A stretch of 64,000 nucleotides of DNA, taken from positions 3,147,001-3,211,000 of the forward strand of contig JAZARR010000153.1 of NCBI GenBank assembly GCA_037389465.1. The letters are read 5' to 3'. The notes below the pieces were generated by a model, which worked only from the letters and a program-made list of their open reading frames with translations, was not told the origin of the DNA and ran no database searches. A program made the position numbers and the translations under genes. Below are positions 30,690-45,052 of the stretch, one piece after another; position 1 is the first letter of the stretch, and each line of letters starts with the position of its first letter. This DNA is from Baylisascaris procyonis. Its lineage: Eukaryota; Nematoda; Chromadorea; Rhabditida; Ascarididae.

Positions 30690-33600
30690 AACTTTCAAGT
30701 TCTAGTATCTATATAGCTAGAAAAAATCGTTAATTTTGTCATAATGAATGCAACAAAAATATAAGTATAGTGCATATGAAATAAAGAAAACACACAAAGG
30801 AAATTTAGAATGAATAAGATAACAGCAAAAATTATTTTTCAATGCGAATAAGAATAGAAAATACTCCATATGAGTCAAAAATACCTCGAAAAAATAAATT
30901 CCCAAAGCAAGCAATTTCGATCAAGCCAACCAAAACTGAAAGCAAATCCCATACTGACTCGTTCGTGTTATGTGAACTGTTTTGAAGTGCGATCTTATGC
31001 ACATATTCTTTCATCGGTTGTGTCCTTCCCCTTGGGCATCGTCTTCTATCTGAATCTCTCCTAAACAACAATCTTTCGCATCTCAACAAATAATGTTAAT
31101 TGCCCCTAATTATTTGCAGATTATACTTCCAAACTTCAAATGTTGCAACATAGTTGGGTGTAACGCCTACTATAGCGCTACAGCGGAGTGATTTCATCGT
31201 GAAACTTGTACATGAGAAGTCTGTACATATTTGTTCATTTTTTAGGTATCTATAAAATTGATGGAGCTTTCGATATAACTGGGAACATCTAAACAGCCTC
31301 GATCCTCACACCGTGTTTCCGAAACTTTACATATGAGGAAGAACATCATCACATATACAATGACATGCTAGTAATAGTATATCTCTAAACAAAATCGGAA
31401 GGGACATGCAGAAATACTTATGAAACGCATTACGATATCAGCGTAGGTGGTAATCAGAGCAACGATACGGTCATGTTTCATTGCTTATTAACTCGAAACA
31501 CATATTTGCATATATGATGAAAGCATTCGAGTTCGAATATCTCAATTATGCTCCGGTTAGTGGCCCATTCTTGTCGATTCAATTTGTAAATGAAAACGCT
31601 TGCAATGCATATTGTCGTGCATTAAATCGACGTCATGTCTGTGGAGTGCGCATTTGCAAGTTACTTTCCACAGAGAAAATTGTTGTGAAAACATACGCAT
31701 GAGTGATGCAATACTGCAGTATGCATTGTGAAACCGCACTCGAAACGAGTTATATTATCCGTGCAGGAATGTTAAAACGATTTACAAACAAACGGTTGAA
31801 TTTGCATTTTACGTTAGATAAGCTAGAAAAAAAGAGACTTTATGGGAGAATTGTGTGGGAGCTTCGATCAGGTAAAATAAGAAATGAATTACTACATGCA
31901 CTATTAACGAAGGGAATTGCTGAACTCACTATAGTGCTAGCTTTTTTGTTACACTATCCACCTGCTTCACTACCGCATTAAAATGACTTTGTTGTAAAAT
32001 CTTCTAGTGCAAATTGCACATTTTGATGTATGCTCATTCCGAAAGACATGAAAGATGAGAAAATATGCGATTCATGATATGAGATATATAAGCAACAGAC
32101 GAAGAAAACGGTGAACTTCGATCGCTATAGGATCAATAACCTACAGGAATGGGTAGAAAACTGTACAAATAAATCACAACAAGATAAATGTAGCAGCAAG
32201 CTAAGGTGCGATAGAAAAGACGCCCTTCTAAAACGAACGGGCTAAGCAATCCATTCAACTGAGTCGTTCTCAGCAAGAGAAGATCTAAGCCGCACTTAGG
32301 CAACGGAAGTAGGATATACTATTAGCTGATTCTTCGGTCTTTTCGCGAATTCTCGAAAGCAGTTTCGCCCTCCCCTCATGTGAACGACAAACCATTCGGT
32401 TAAGCCTTGTTATCGGGAGCTGCTAGGGGCACATAATCGTCCTCCACTACGAGGTGAGCATCTGGAAGCCGCTAGCCACTTCCATTTCCTTTTCTGCACT
32501 AGGAGGTTAGAAAAAAGACATTTGCAAACCTTCCAAGGAATTTTAGGCATATTTCCGTGACCACCTCAGGTAGAGCCAATAATAAGATATTCGTTGGCTA
32601 TAGAATCGCAAAAACCGAGACATCGCAAAAACCATAATCAAAATATGCTGTGCCTTGCAACAGTATTTGATAATTCTCAACAGTCTGCAAGAAATTCTGT
32701 TTGAAATTCCGTATGGAGCGTAATCGGCAATGAGCACTATTAGAGTATTATGCGCCTCTGCATTAAAAACTATTATAAATGAAGCTGCAGGCAGCAAGAA
32801 AGTCTCGCTTCACAATTTCTCTCGACGTAAATGTGACGACGAAAGTGACTGTCAGCGGCCAATATCCACAGCACAAAAATCTGAGGCACAACCGTCTCGC
32901 AGCGAAAGCTTCAACAGCATAAGCTTTCAAATATAGATGCACCTCGGTGCAACGATTCCCAACAATATGCCCCATGGCATAATGCAGATTTGCTCAGTTA
33001 GAAAGCGTCTAAAGGTTCAGTGGTAATAGTACTGCATGGTAAAATAATATATAATAAGCATATGCAACACGCTGAAATCATTCCTTAAAATATATCTAAT
33101 TTACTACATTTTGTACCGTAGAAAATTTTAAAAAAACGGCGGCACGTAAAGCTGATAGCAAAAGAATTATGTTACACTGGGAAATAATTCGATGAGAAGA
33201 AAAAAACTAAGATCAGATAACGTGACGAATCGGTTAGAAAAACGAATAAAATTAGACAGCGAGAAAAATGTTTGTAGAGAAACTCAATTAAACGGAAAAA
33301 AGGAGGAAAAGAAAATGCACCGAAAAAGTTTTGCGCATAATGAACAAGGAACGAATCCTTCACGAGCTCAAGCTATCAAGTTTCGAGATATAATCTTAAT
33401 TGCAAAGGGTGGTGGATTGCTAAATTTGTTTAGATGAGCTAGGTGAATTTTACGTTTTAGCGCCTACGTTATTACGTTATTTTCGAACATTATTGAATGA
33501 TCGCTAAAAAGTTGCAGGGTGCTAATGGTCGTTTCCAAAACGCTTTAGAAGTACAATTTTTGCTCAGGACTTATGAAAAATTCATTTCATCCAGTTTCTT

Positions 33601-33947
33601 TAGCCATAAGATTCTCTCTATATCGGCAGTATTCAGGATATTTTACCTGCAAAAAGCTTATGAAAACTCATAATTTCGGAATGTTGTAGGAAAGCTTACA
33701 AGCTCATCCTAGATCATCCTAGATCGTTGTTAAAAGCTTTAGAAGTGCACTTTTTTGTCTTAAGTAACCATTCCACTATGATGTCCCCCACTTTTTCAAA
33801 GTTTTTTGTAGCCTATGAATTATAACAGTCATCCATAAAAGTACACCTCAAAAGATAGGTTTGTGAGGTATGCATTGCGAATAAAAGAACATATGTGCTG
33901 CTAACGCCCCTTGGCACCATTTCACATTTATTTTCGCTGAAATATCG

Positions 33948-33964
33948 TTTTTTTTTTTTTTTTT
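33948..33964. repeat. T17 homopolymer
   Basis: A run of 17 T. No retro-inserted sequence was recognised beside it. Confidence 0.95.
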
Positions 33965-34663
33965 GTGGAATTCATCTCTTAGAGCCATTTAAGGCAGAGC
34001 CATTTAGATAGAATTGACTTGGCAACTCCTCTCATTCCACCTCCTATCTACTCTTATCTTACCTAATTGTTGACCAGATGCTCGAAAATTCTCTCTAAGG
34101 CTTGCACTACACTACAATCGGATGAAACGCTAATTTTTGAAAAGAAATGGGTTCCTATATTTTTCAAGGTAGACTAAATTATACAAATTCCCTATATGCA
34201 TGGATAGAAGCATTATGTGCTCAGATTATTATGCAGATGTCCTAGTTTGTTTATAATTTATTGCGACACAATGAAGTTTATGTAGTTTTCCCTGAGGTTA
34301 TCACTCCTTACAGCCTTTTCCGTGAATATTTTTGTAGTTTTTTCCCCGCAGCGTCTACTCCAAAGCAACATTTACTAGAACATCTATCCCAGCCATATCT
34401 ATCACACCTCATAATCGTATGCTTTCTGCTTAGCTCTTTGATGCAATCTGAGTGACAGGTGCATATTAAATGTCATTGTGATATGTGCTAAAAACAGTTT
34501 ATAAACGTTCTGCTAGAGCACACACAAATCAAAAATGTTTGAATTCACTCACAAATGAGTTCAACAATTAATCTGCAAACTATTTTCTACGTTTAATTAT
34601 CGCCATGTGAATGAACATTTTGCATTCATTAATATTTCTGCTATTTTGCAATATTTTTTGAGA

Positions 34664-34684
34664 TTTTTTTTTTTTTTTTTTTTT
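34664..34684. repeat. T21 homopolymer
   Basis: A run of 21 T, equal to a poly-A on the minus strand. No recognisable element lies beside it. Confidence 0.95.
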
Positions 34685-37600
34685 GCAAAGGCATTCTTTT
34701 GTATTCAGAAAGAAATTTTCATGCTTAGAATCTCTTAACTACTTGTTATGTAAAACTACTGAGAAATACTTTGGAAAATACTCTAATTCATGATTTTGGG
34801 AAATACTTAGAAATGTTTTCTCATCGAGGGAAGAAAATGTAACTTTTATGAAATAATTTTTATAAAACGATATGGTTGTTCACATTTTTTTCAAGATTTG
34901 ATAAATGCTGAAATCACTTTGAATCCTACAGTCGGAAAAAATGTGGAAGATTTTTATTGGAATATTATTCAAAAAAGTGAAATCAACAAAAGATCGAAGC
35001 AAAAATATGAGCGGAACGTAATCAAACTCAATAAATGAACGCAAACAAATCGAACATTGTTGTTTTTTTTCTTCGACTGCGACGAAATATTTCTTCGAAT
35101 CTCATTGCTCTCCAAGAACACATGAAGATGAACAAAACATTGAGCGAGCAATTAAGCGCTTGTATTCTTCCTTGAAAAAATGATAAACCTTAGTTAAGTT
35201 TGAGATGAAAATTCGTTGCTTTGGAAATTACCAAAAATGCGATATTTCAGCTAATTATATAACTAAATATTATGTTTCATTGTGTTTGGAAGTTTGATCT
35301 CTTTGATTTCTAAACTCTGGAAAGAGGAGAAACTTGGCGACATTTGATCACAGAGGTCAACAGCCATAGCAAACGAAGCGTAAAGAGATTTGCTAATGCA
35401 AAATTGTGCTTAATCAACGAAAATATCTCGTCGATTAGTGAATAATTCACAACTCTCAAATTTAAAAGTATAGAGAAACGATAGCTGCCTTTTAAAAATT
35501 ATAGGCGGAAGTATTTTCTTTGAATACTTCAGAGCATTATTGCACTCAACAATGCGCCCTATTGCATGAGGCGCGTTATATTAGCTGAAAAGAAGCGACT
35601 TAATGAAATATGCGATGCTTACAAGCCAAGTAATTACCCATTATAGGATGTTCTGAAACGTTGGAACAACTCATGCGATATGAACGCATACGTAATTGTA
35701 GAACTTATAGAGCTAAATTTGTATATCAAACAGTGTATTCTCTGAAGCGTTTTCGAACTCATTTTATTGACAGATAAAACTTATTCATGCGTCTGGTAAG
35801 TTGCAACCATGCATATTCGAGATGAGTGTTGACAGATGGGTGCAAATTAAAACGAGAAAATTCTTCATTAAATTATTTCACTCACGACTTTGCGAGTGTA
35901 ATTATAGTTTTTAGAAAATAGTTGACCGCCCTTATCAATATACGGCTTTCATTTTCGTCGAATATGTGTCTAGCAATCATGAAAAATTAACCCCATTTGT
36001 ATGGGAGGCCTTGATGGCGACCAATGCTGAGAAGTGGAAAAAAGAAAAAATCACTTATGAACAAATGGGAATGCCTATCGAGAAACCTGATATGTTATGT
36101 GATGCTCGCCTTTCCACCTATTAAATCAATCGGAAGCACAGGTATTTAAGAAACAATAAGCTAATAAACAAGTATTGAAGAAGCAGTAGCCTAATAATGA
36201 TCATTCATTTCTTTGGCATAGCTGACTAGTTGGGGAATATTCAACTAAAATTTCCTTCAGTTAGCCGTTGGCTTTTGGGGAAAAAAAACATTGCAAATTT
36301 GATGTTATGTTTATCTGCTGGGAGCCCAGAAATATGTGAATCCTAGGTATATCATAAGATTGGAAATTAATTGGTCACTTGAGCGTGAAAGGAAACTTTG
36401 TATCATCTCAGCTCCTTTCGTAGACTTCGATATTTATTTCTTTAACAAAACTGTCAGGCAAATTGTCCTATGAATCCAGTTAAGCTTACAATGTTAATAG
36501 TTCATTTGGAAAACTTCCGAAATGCTTCCGAGGGCAGACTGATCAAACAAGGGTATCCTTTGCAGATGTCAGTGGGAGAGTAAGCAGCTAAGCATAATCT
36601 AGACCCTCCACGAGAAGCTTCTCTTTGTATAACATATTCATGCTTTAATAATGCGATCATTCGTAGAAATTCTATGAAAAGTTCTTTTTTTTTCACAACG
36701 TAACCGTTGATGAATGAAGAATATTTGATCAATTGCAAAGCACATAGAAATTTTCAAATTGAATCTAACTGTCAGTAACTGAGTTCGATATCAACATAAA
36801 ACTTCAGCATAAGAGGTCATCTCAAGGTGTAGATTATAAGCAGAGCTGACAGCCGAGCATGTAGGCAACTACGCTCATATAGGCACATACAAACAGGTAC
36901 AAAATCCAGGTAATTGGCTTATCGAGTGCGCAAATTTTCAAAAGGTGTAAAAATTGATTTCTTAATGAAATGTTTATGCGAATGGGTCGATAGAATTGAA
37001 ATATGAAATGCCCTATTGGGAATTGCATTAGCAATTGGAAGCTATTGGCAAATGGATTTTGTTTGATGATGCACAATGACAATGGAATTAAATAAAGACA
37101 ATACTTCCTGTATAGAATTGCCGTAACTGTTTAAGATCAACTAATTGTCGAGTACTCAAGGATATTTAATGGAATTGTAGTGATCGAGAGTATAATGTCG
37201 AATATGAGTCAATTCGTCGGTTAAATTGCTTCCTCAATTGCTCTAATCGGAAAATAAAAGAAAAAGTGTAAATATAAATGAAGTGAATTTTAAAGCTCAC
37301 TCAATAAGCATCGATCAATAGTCTCTATTGAGGTTAATTTCCTCTATTTTTCTAATAATTTATGCACACTGAAAAAATATTGTAAACTATGTTATATCAC
37401 AACAATACGCTCAAATATGGCGAATTTAAAGGAAAACTCGTTCATATTTATGAATTCTTCATTACCAATTTATTAGACGGCTATGAACGGATACGATCAA
37501 CAAGAGTTACCTTCGTCTAGCAAGTTCAAGAATGTAACGAAAATGATGAAAGCACATCTACGCAACCTAACGCCTACTCACTGAATATCGACTGCTCAAA

Positions 37601-39510
37601 AATGAGAGGCGACCTTTATTGTTTGACGGACCGAATCTATAGAATGTTGTGCTTTTCCGATCGTAATTTGTAGGGCTGTATCTTTGCAAAATTGCCGAAT
37701 TTTATCAATCAGATCGCAAGAATTAGGAGTTTATGCTAATGTCTTCAGCAAGCAAAAGCCGTAGGGAGAATTGGATTCGCCAAACAATAATATAAGCTGC
37801 TCGCCGGAGTATACAAATAGCCAAGAGCAAACAATGAGGAGAGGCTAAATGGGCGGTGCGGACGAATGGTAAAATGCCAGGCGGAGAGAATCCAAACGCT
37901 CTCTTGAAATTTGTTTGATTTGAGGCACACGCAACATGCGAGTTGTTCCCAAGGTTTAACGACTCAATTTGAATTTCCTGCTTTAAGATCCACAATTTCC
38001 AGTCATTGTTTTTTTCCCAAACACTCTAAAACAAAACTTTACAGCGGCCAACAAAAAAATCCTTGTAAACCTTATGATGCATCGTAACCCTCATAATGCA
38101 GCTACGTCAGCACCCTCTTCACATCCTTCTTTCACTCATAAATTATATAGTCTAATAAAACAATGTCAACTTTCTATAAGTCTTCTCTAACAAAACTGTG
38201 AAAATGGAAAGTACGCTTCCACTGAAAAGATGCTACCGTAAAATGATGATATGATATATTATGAGTAGATTACAAGCGCAAGCTCAAGTTTTAGAAAAGG
38301 GAAATAATGTAGCAATACATTTCTTGCCCATGGCGACGAAGAGGAAGTAAAACTTCTTCGAACAACTTTAAATAAATTAGATGTTGTTAGAGCACTGCCG
38401 CGGAAATTTTGAGATATTTGAATATAGTTCCTCCCATACTTATGTACACTCTTTCACGTTTGAAGTACTCAGCGTTTTGAGGATACTTGCGCAGTTAACC
38501 TTGCGAGGAAGTAAAAGTAGGTCCTCAGTCTCTAAAAACTTGCCTAAAGATGTAAGTGTTCTTTCCGTTTAAAGACAGCAGATTCTAAATTTCACAGCGA
38601 CACGAATAGACGCCTCTACACAAGCACATGGGGATGTATCGATGATTTTCAGACGGAGCAGACGATTACCTGAAATCTCTTGCGGAAGTGGAGGTCGCCT
38701 TTTATGTTAATCTTCTGCAAGGCGAATTTGATCTCAGCGAATTTGAACGCTCCTTTTTTTTTCTGAAATATCACATGTGATCCAGATAATTTGAGTAATT
38801 TTGAAATAGACACCACAGAAATGTTCGAACAACACTAAAAAGATCAAATATTCGTGATGATCATAAATTCTAAATAAAAATGTAAACGGTTTCTAATTTT
38901 ATCGTCCTCAGAATCCTTCGGCAGCAATCACTTTTGCGAATGAAGTCGAAGTCTATCACTTCCTGATCGGCAGTGAATGCTTCTGAAATCGGTATCTGGA
39001 GTAGGTTATTGCAAGTGTTACGTAATTAACCAAGATATGCACTATTATATAAGTGCAGTCACTGCATGGCTTTCGAAGAATTGTGCTGCTTTGTTACATT
39101 CATTACATATCATAGAAAATTTATGCGCATAAAGTGCGTCGCGATGACATCATGTTGGCTCGTATGCAGAGTACGTATATGCGCATATGTCTATTACTTT
39201 CATTTGTTTCACATCGGGAGCTACTGAAATAAAAGTTCAAAAATTTTGCATCTATATACTTCATAAATTCAGCAATTATTTCAAGCTTCAACTTAATCAG
39301 TTAGGTTCAAAGGGATTCGTAGATATTAGAAATCTGTGCACATTTAGACCAGACGGGTGGCAAAAAAATCGATTCGTTTTTTTCTTGCAAAAAAAGTTTA
39401 TATGAGCGATTTGGTAAAATGAAATATGAATGAATTATTGCACCGTTTATTAGTTTTAGACGATTTAAGGTGTTGGTTGACCTCACTGATCAGCAGAATT
39501 GCAAAAGCAT

Positions 39511-39547
39511 ACGTTGTCCCAATTGCTGTACGTTGTCCCAATTGCTG
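39511..39547. repeat. 18-bp tandem duplication
   Basis: acgttgtcccaattgctg occurs at 39511-39528 and again at 39530-39547 (period 19), probably replication slippage. Confidence 0.9.
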
Positions 39548-41914
39548 CAATATGACGCTTTTCCACTTCTTTCATTGAAAGTATGACTAAAATCCCTATC
39601 GGTATAGATATAGGTAAATATAAAAACTTCTTGTGCGAATGCATGTCCGAGTAGTTAAGTGAATTTTATATTAATAATATACTAGTCATGAGAACGGAAT
39701 TAAGTCTGTAGAGAAGCACTTACCAATCAATATTTGTAGGGCTAAGATCCGTGAATGTCTAGCCTAGGATTCTGGCGTCTGCTCACACGTATGTTTCCTT
39801 TAATGTTCATGCTAGCTGAAGAAAGTAAATGAAGTAAATAATGAGCAAAATTATTGCGATAATAGTAGTTTTGTATTTATAATGAGGCGATAATGAAAGT
39901 TGAGAGAGTGAAGAAAAATTATACGAAATGGAAGTTAGATCTTCATTATAACAGAAAATATTTCCTCTGCAAATAAGAAATTTTACATATCCTCCAAAAG
40001 CGATTTCGTTCAAGTTGCAAAACTAAAGGTTCAACTACTGTGGAATATTAGAAAGGATGCACCTTAGTTTCAATTAGTGCTCAAATCTTTTCGTATTTGC
40101 CAGCAATAAGATATTCATGGAATTGCGCAGTTTAAAAAACTCGTCAAAATTGTATTAAACTGAAAACCACTAATTACAATCACTTTCACTAATTAAAGTA
40201 TGAATCATAAAAGTTAAATGGATAAGGTGTTTGCAATGATACAATTATTTGCACTGTGTCGTTCAATAAATTCATCAAACATCTATGCAGAACTAATCAT
40301 TTTTTGCCTTTGGTTTCTATCATAGAAACACTTTTTGAATTGGTCGGTAAGTTTCTCATTCGAAAAAAATTCTCATAAGCGGAAAAAAAAGTGACTTAAA
40401 ATATTCACAGACGTTTAATTTCTCTGAATGTGTCGAGTAGATACTTTCTCCTAAGTGATGCGCTCAGGATAATGCTAGGAATCTTCAATTGTGATATTTC
40501 ACATCGCATACTAATGAAACAGGATGCACTCAAAGATACTAATAGAATTGTGCAAATTTTACTACTAAAATTCGATATTTTCTGCGACAAAAATGTTTTT
40601 ATAGATCACCATGGACAAATAAAATGCAAAACACACAAAACGCTTTAATTTGTTATAAAATATTTGGAAAAAATAGTCAAAGTATTAAAAAGAGCGACAA
40701 TAACGAGGAATTGCGATCATATATATTGATAAAAGTGGAAAATTTTTTCTAGGCATTTGGTTAGACAATTGAAACCGCTAATGAACGCATAAACATAAGC
40801 ACACACGCGCAGACGCATGTACCCTCAAGAATATACACACAGACAGAAAACATACACATGCTATAAACAAATCGATTTGATGAATTAATTGAATTATGAA
40901 AAATTTCATGTTACGTTGGCATCGTTGATAATCTCTTCGGTCCATAATTTGTCACAACACTCTCTCGTAAACTGAACATTTTCTAGCAGTTTTGTATACT
41001 TAACAGAATACTTAACAGGATATGAACTGCAAAGGTAGAAAACACATAGACGAATAAATATCTAAATGGTCTATTTCATAGACCAGCAGGGACATAACCA
41101 GTAAGCAATATTATCTCTACCAGCAAAGCAAAACTAACGGAAAAAAATTTCAAAAAAAAAAAGGGGGGAGAAGCAGGTAAGTGGCTAAATCGTCGCTGAC
41201 CTACTTGATAGTGCAATTTCGTATATTATAAATGCTTTAGCGAATCGTAACAATGTTTCACTTTGTTACATCGCATCTTTATGAGACAAATTTGTATCAC
41301 TGATATCTTTTAAGATTAATGACATATCACTGTAATCAATTATTCAATGCAATTACCATAGCATATCGTTCATACTGTAGCACATAACCGTAGCGTACTG
41401 TAACAACTATCTACAATTTTCCATTCTGAGCCGGAAGAAACCTGTCACTCCTCATGAAATGACCAATCCGCTGAAAAAAACACTTATATTTAAATGACAA
41501 ATTTAACTGTCATGTTTTCACATAAATGAGTTGACTTCATTCAGTTAGAAGGATGAGTTGCAAATTTTTCTCAAATTATTTGCTACCGTTTTATTTGTTC
41601 TGGGAAGAAAAAAAAACATTATTGACCCTATCCTATTATAATCGAATAATACAAAGGAAATCAGAGATTATTGATTGATAATTCATTCACTAAGATGATA
41701 GAATCAATTTTGAAAAGTTTTGTGCTCAAGCATAAATAATAAACAGTCATTACAGATTGCAAGATTGTATTTTCATTTCACTTGGAAGCGCGTAGACATA
41801 GTCATTTGCGAGCTCAATCCTACCCATCCTTATGTGCTTAAGGATTACATGAGTTGAACTCTCACTAAAATAAAGCTCAGTAAAGAAGATAGTGGACAAT
41901 TCAGCTAAAGACGC

Positions 41915-41938
41915 CAGACAGACAGACAGATAGACAGA
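41915..41938. repeat. (CAGA)n microsatellite
   Basis: About six tetranucleotide units with one interruption (a GATA). Confidence 0.9.
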
Positions 41939-44777
41939 CTTGCCAAGAATGGATAGAACGGACGTGGGATATACTTTGAAAACGAATAATACAAAAAAGA
42001 TCGCATTTATGAACTTGGCATTTAGATCACTTCGAGATAGTGTGGCAATTATTTAAAGCTTTAAACTGTCACTGCATAAGAACTCAGAACGATTCGACAA
42101 TTTATCCGTATTGAGTGACGCTCCACTTACTCTTCAGACATTTCAACCTTTCAGTTAAAAAAGAAAATATTAGTATGCAAAGTTGAAAATGATCAGATAA
42201 GAAGAGAAATTGTTAGATGAAGAACACTATAGATCCTGCGTTGTTGCTAGATATTTTATTGATACCTAAAAATTTACAAATATTTTTTTACCAAAACATA
42301 AGTGGGCAATTGTTTGTTGTAAATTCTCTTATAAATCACAGAAGTTCTCGAATAAATAAGATTCTAAAAGAAATTACTCAACCAGCAAAGGTGAATTTAA
42401 AGAAGAAGTTATTTTGACGATCAGTTGTCCATAAACTTCAACAGTTCTCTTCAAAACAATTGAAATTGAACTTTGCCGTATCGGAAGTTATAAGTTTAAT
42501 GGCTGCGTTCATCTTCCTTAATGTGCTATTCATTATGCTTCACCATCTAAGCTTTTTGTTCTTTGTTTGGCACAAACAGATTTAATTGTAAAGCGCTTTC
42601 GTATACCTTTAAATAAGTTTGCGCAATAATGCCAATATGCGGATAAGGCAATAAAACGTATTCCACTAGTGAGTTAACATCAACAACAAAGAACCTAGAG
42701 AAAATGTACAACTTTTTAATGCAAAAAGCGAAATTCGTAAACGAAATTCGAGAACCCGCTTCTTTAGCACTATGTGAAATGCGCTCTTGAAATTTCAAAT
42801 AAATCACTTGTCGATGATTCTTCATCGGCAGTGTTTAGCTTTTTAGTCAAGCCGGAATCATATAAAACTCATCAAAATCCTGAAAAATTTGGAATTTCTG
42901 GAATTTTATATAGCACAAAATTCGAAAAAAAATATGATAATCCTGTAGATTTCTGCTGAGACCTATGTTAAGTTCCATCAATTTCCATTTGAGCGGCAAC
43001 ATTGTTTTCGCACTGATACTCTTCGCTTATTTATTTCTGTTTTATTATATGTTTATTCGCGCTCTTTTTTATATACTTTTGTAAATTTGCATTTGTGAAG
43101 TGCTTTATGACAATTCCCTATCTATATGTATATAGATACATCTTATATCAGTTTGCCTGTCAGTAAAAAACCACTTATACCATATCTTACTTTTACCGAT
43201 AAAACGCATGAAATTATAGGAATTTGAAGGTTGTCAAAAGCTGCATTCAGTTTTATTTAGCAAATTTCCCATTTTGCGTCGGATGGAACGAAAAATGGAA
43301 AATTTTGTCTTCTATCGGCAAAAAAAAAGTTTCGAAAGAAACGAATCTTTTGCAGAAGACCTTCGATAGCATCAGAAAGATGATAACCATTATTATCTCA
43401 ACGTGATAACCATTATCTCTTGCTTAGAGTTAGTCGATCAAGAAGGTGAAATATATAAGCGCTCATATCAAATCAATTCGTGTTTTAGGATCTCTTCTAT
43501 AAACCTTTAAATTTCAATAAAAAATCTCACAAAAATTATGCTTAAAGAAAAGTTTTGTTTCTTATCCGATTGCTTACTTTTCAATTCGATATAAGCACTC
43601 GTCAAAAAATAAAAATTTTTTGCTATTGATTTCTTCATAGCCAAATGGGAGTTCGTTTGCGTGTGGGCAATTCAATGAGTCGTGTCAGCTTTATGACTGC
43701 CATTTTTTTTAATACTTTCATATGGGTTGAATTTTGAAAAGATGCGAAGAAACGACAAGTAGAATAAAACTTGATGAATCGAATTGAGCAAAGAAAGATT
43801 CTCCAGCAAATGTAGCACTCTTCAGTGCAACTTTGCGCTTTCGAAAGCAATTCTTAGGCATCCCATTGAGTATAGAGTTGTTACATAAAACTAAAACCCT
43901 AACAGCAATGCGAGAGAGGAGATTTAAATATTGAGCACTTATTGCGCTTATTCATACAAAATCTTATGACTTAGATGCTTTATATAATGGTTGACAAATA
44001 ACTAACTGATAGTATTTTGAATATAAGCATGATTGGTCACTTGGAATAACTTGTTTACTAATTTTCACATGCGTTTTCTAAAATATTAGTGGGGTCATTG
44101 TGATAAACAAACAAATAATTAAATTTCAGCTCTAAGGAAAAGACAATAAAATGACAAATAACACCAGCTGGTCATCTAGCCTCTACTCCATTCATCAAAC
44201 GCCTTTCTAAGGATTTCCGAATAAAAGATATGGCAACGAATAATAAGAGCAAAACAACAAAAACAAGAAATACGTAACAAAAATGTTATGCTAAACGCAT
44301 AGAGCTTTCTTTTGATAAATGCATGCTAATAGCTTTAGAAAGATTTGTTAGCGTTAACAAAAATAGCGATAGAAAGCTTCACGCATCAAATACGTCTTGA
44401 AAAATCGCTCTATTCGCAATATTTCACCAAAAAAAAAATGTATTATAGAAAATTTACGGATGTAGTATTAATTTCGATCATACTCGGAAGTTAAAAGCGG
44501 TGACGATAGGTTCTCGTTTCTTAATCACCTAAAATGACCATAAAATATCGTTATTGATAAAATAGCGCCGAAGAGCAATCTACCGCATAGTATTCTAGAG
44601 CTTTGAAGCGTTGCGATTTAACACTTTCAATGCGGAACGTAACTTTATTACGTTGCATAAAATATGGATAAAATATTTCAACAATATTTCATCGAACACG
44701 AATGATATTGTAGTGTTGCAAAAACAAGTTCAAGAATATATCACAATGAATAAAATTCGCATGTAAATTTTTTAAAC

Positions 44778-45052
44778 GTTTTATAATGGAGTCATTGAAG
44801 CAAATTGTTTCATGTGCTAAAATTTCCGCAACAGTATGCAGTGTGAGAAGAATTTGCAAAATAAAATCTTATTTAAATGGATTGCCGAGAGTGAGATCCT
44901 TTTTGTCATACGTTCAAAGATGCAGAATTGAGGAATATCATTTCAATGCGACGAAAAAAATTAGCACGCATCAGTTTTTAGAGGAGAAATTGTTTAAAAA
45001 AAAAATGTTGCAAAATGTTTTATAATGGAGTCATTGTTTTATAATGGAGTCA
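44778..45052. repeat. Three copies of a 17-20-bp repeat
   Basis: The string gttttataatggagtcattg occurs at 44778-44797 and 45017-45036, and a 17-base part of it at 45036-45052. The last two are in tandem with a 19-base period, and the first lies 239 bases upstream. The copies bracket an 80-codon frame (44786-45025, +) of unknown nature, whose ATG lies inside the first copy. Confidence 0.85.

Noticed and set aside
30363..30698. 111-codon minus-strand frame
   Set aside because: Much of it is translation of the (AT)n repeat; the remainder matches nothing known.
31481..31981. Two consecutive frames of 73 and 92 codons
   Set aside because: They are in different frames or separated by stops, with no recognised domains and no clear splice sites; probably chance.
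32040..32062. gaaagacatg, resembling the start of miR-71
   Set aside because: Only about ten bases match and no complementary star arm is visible.
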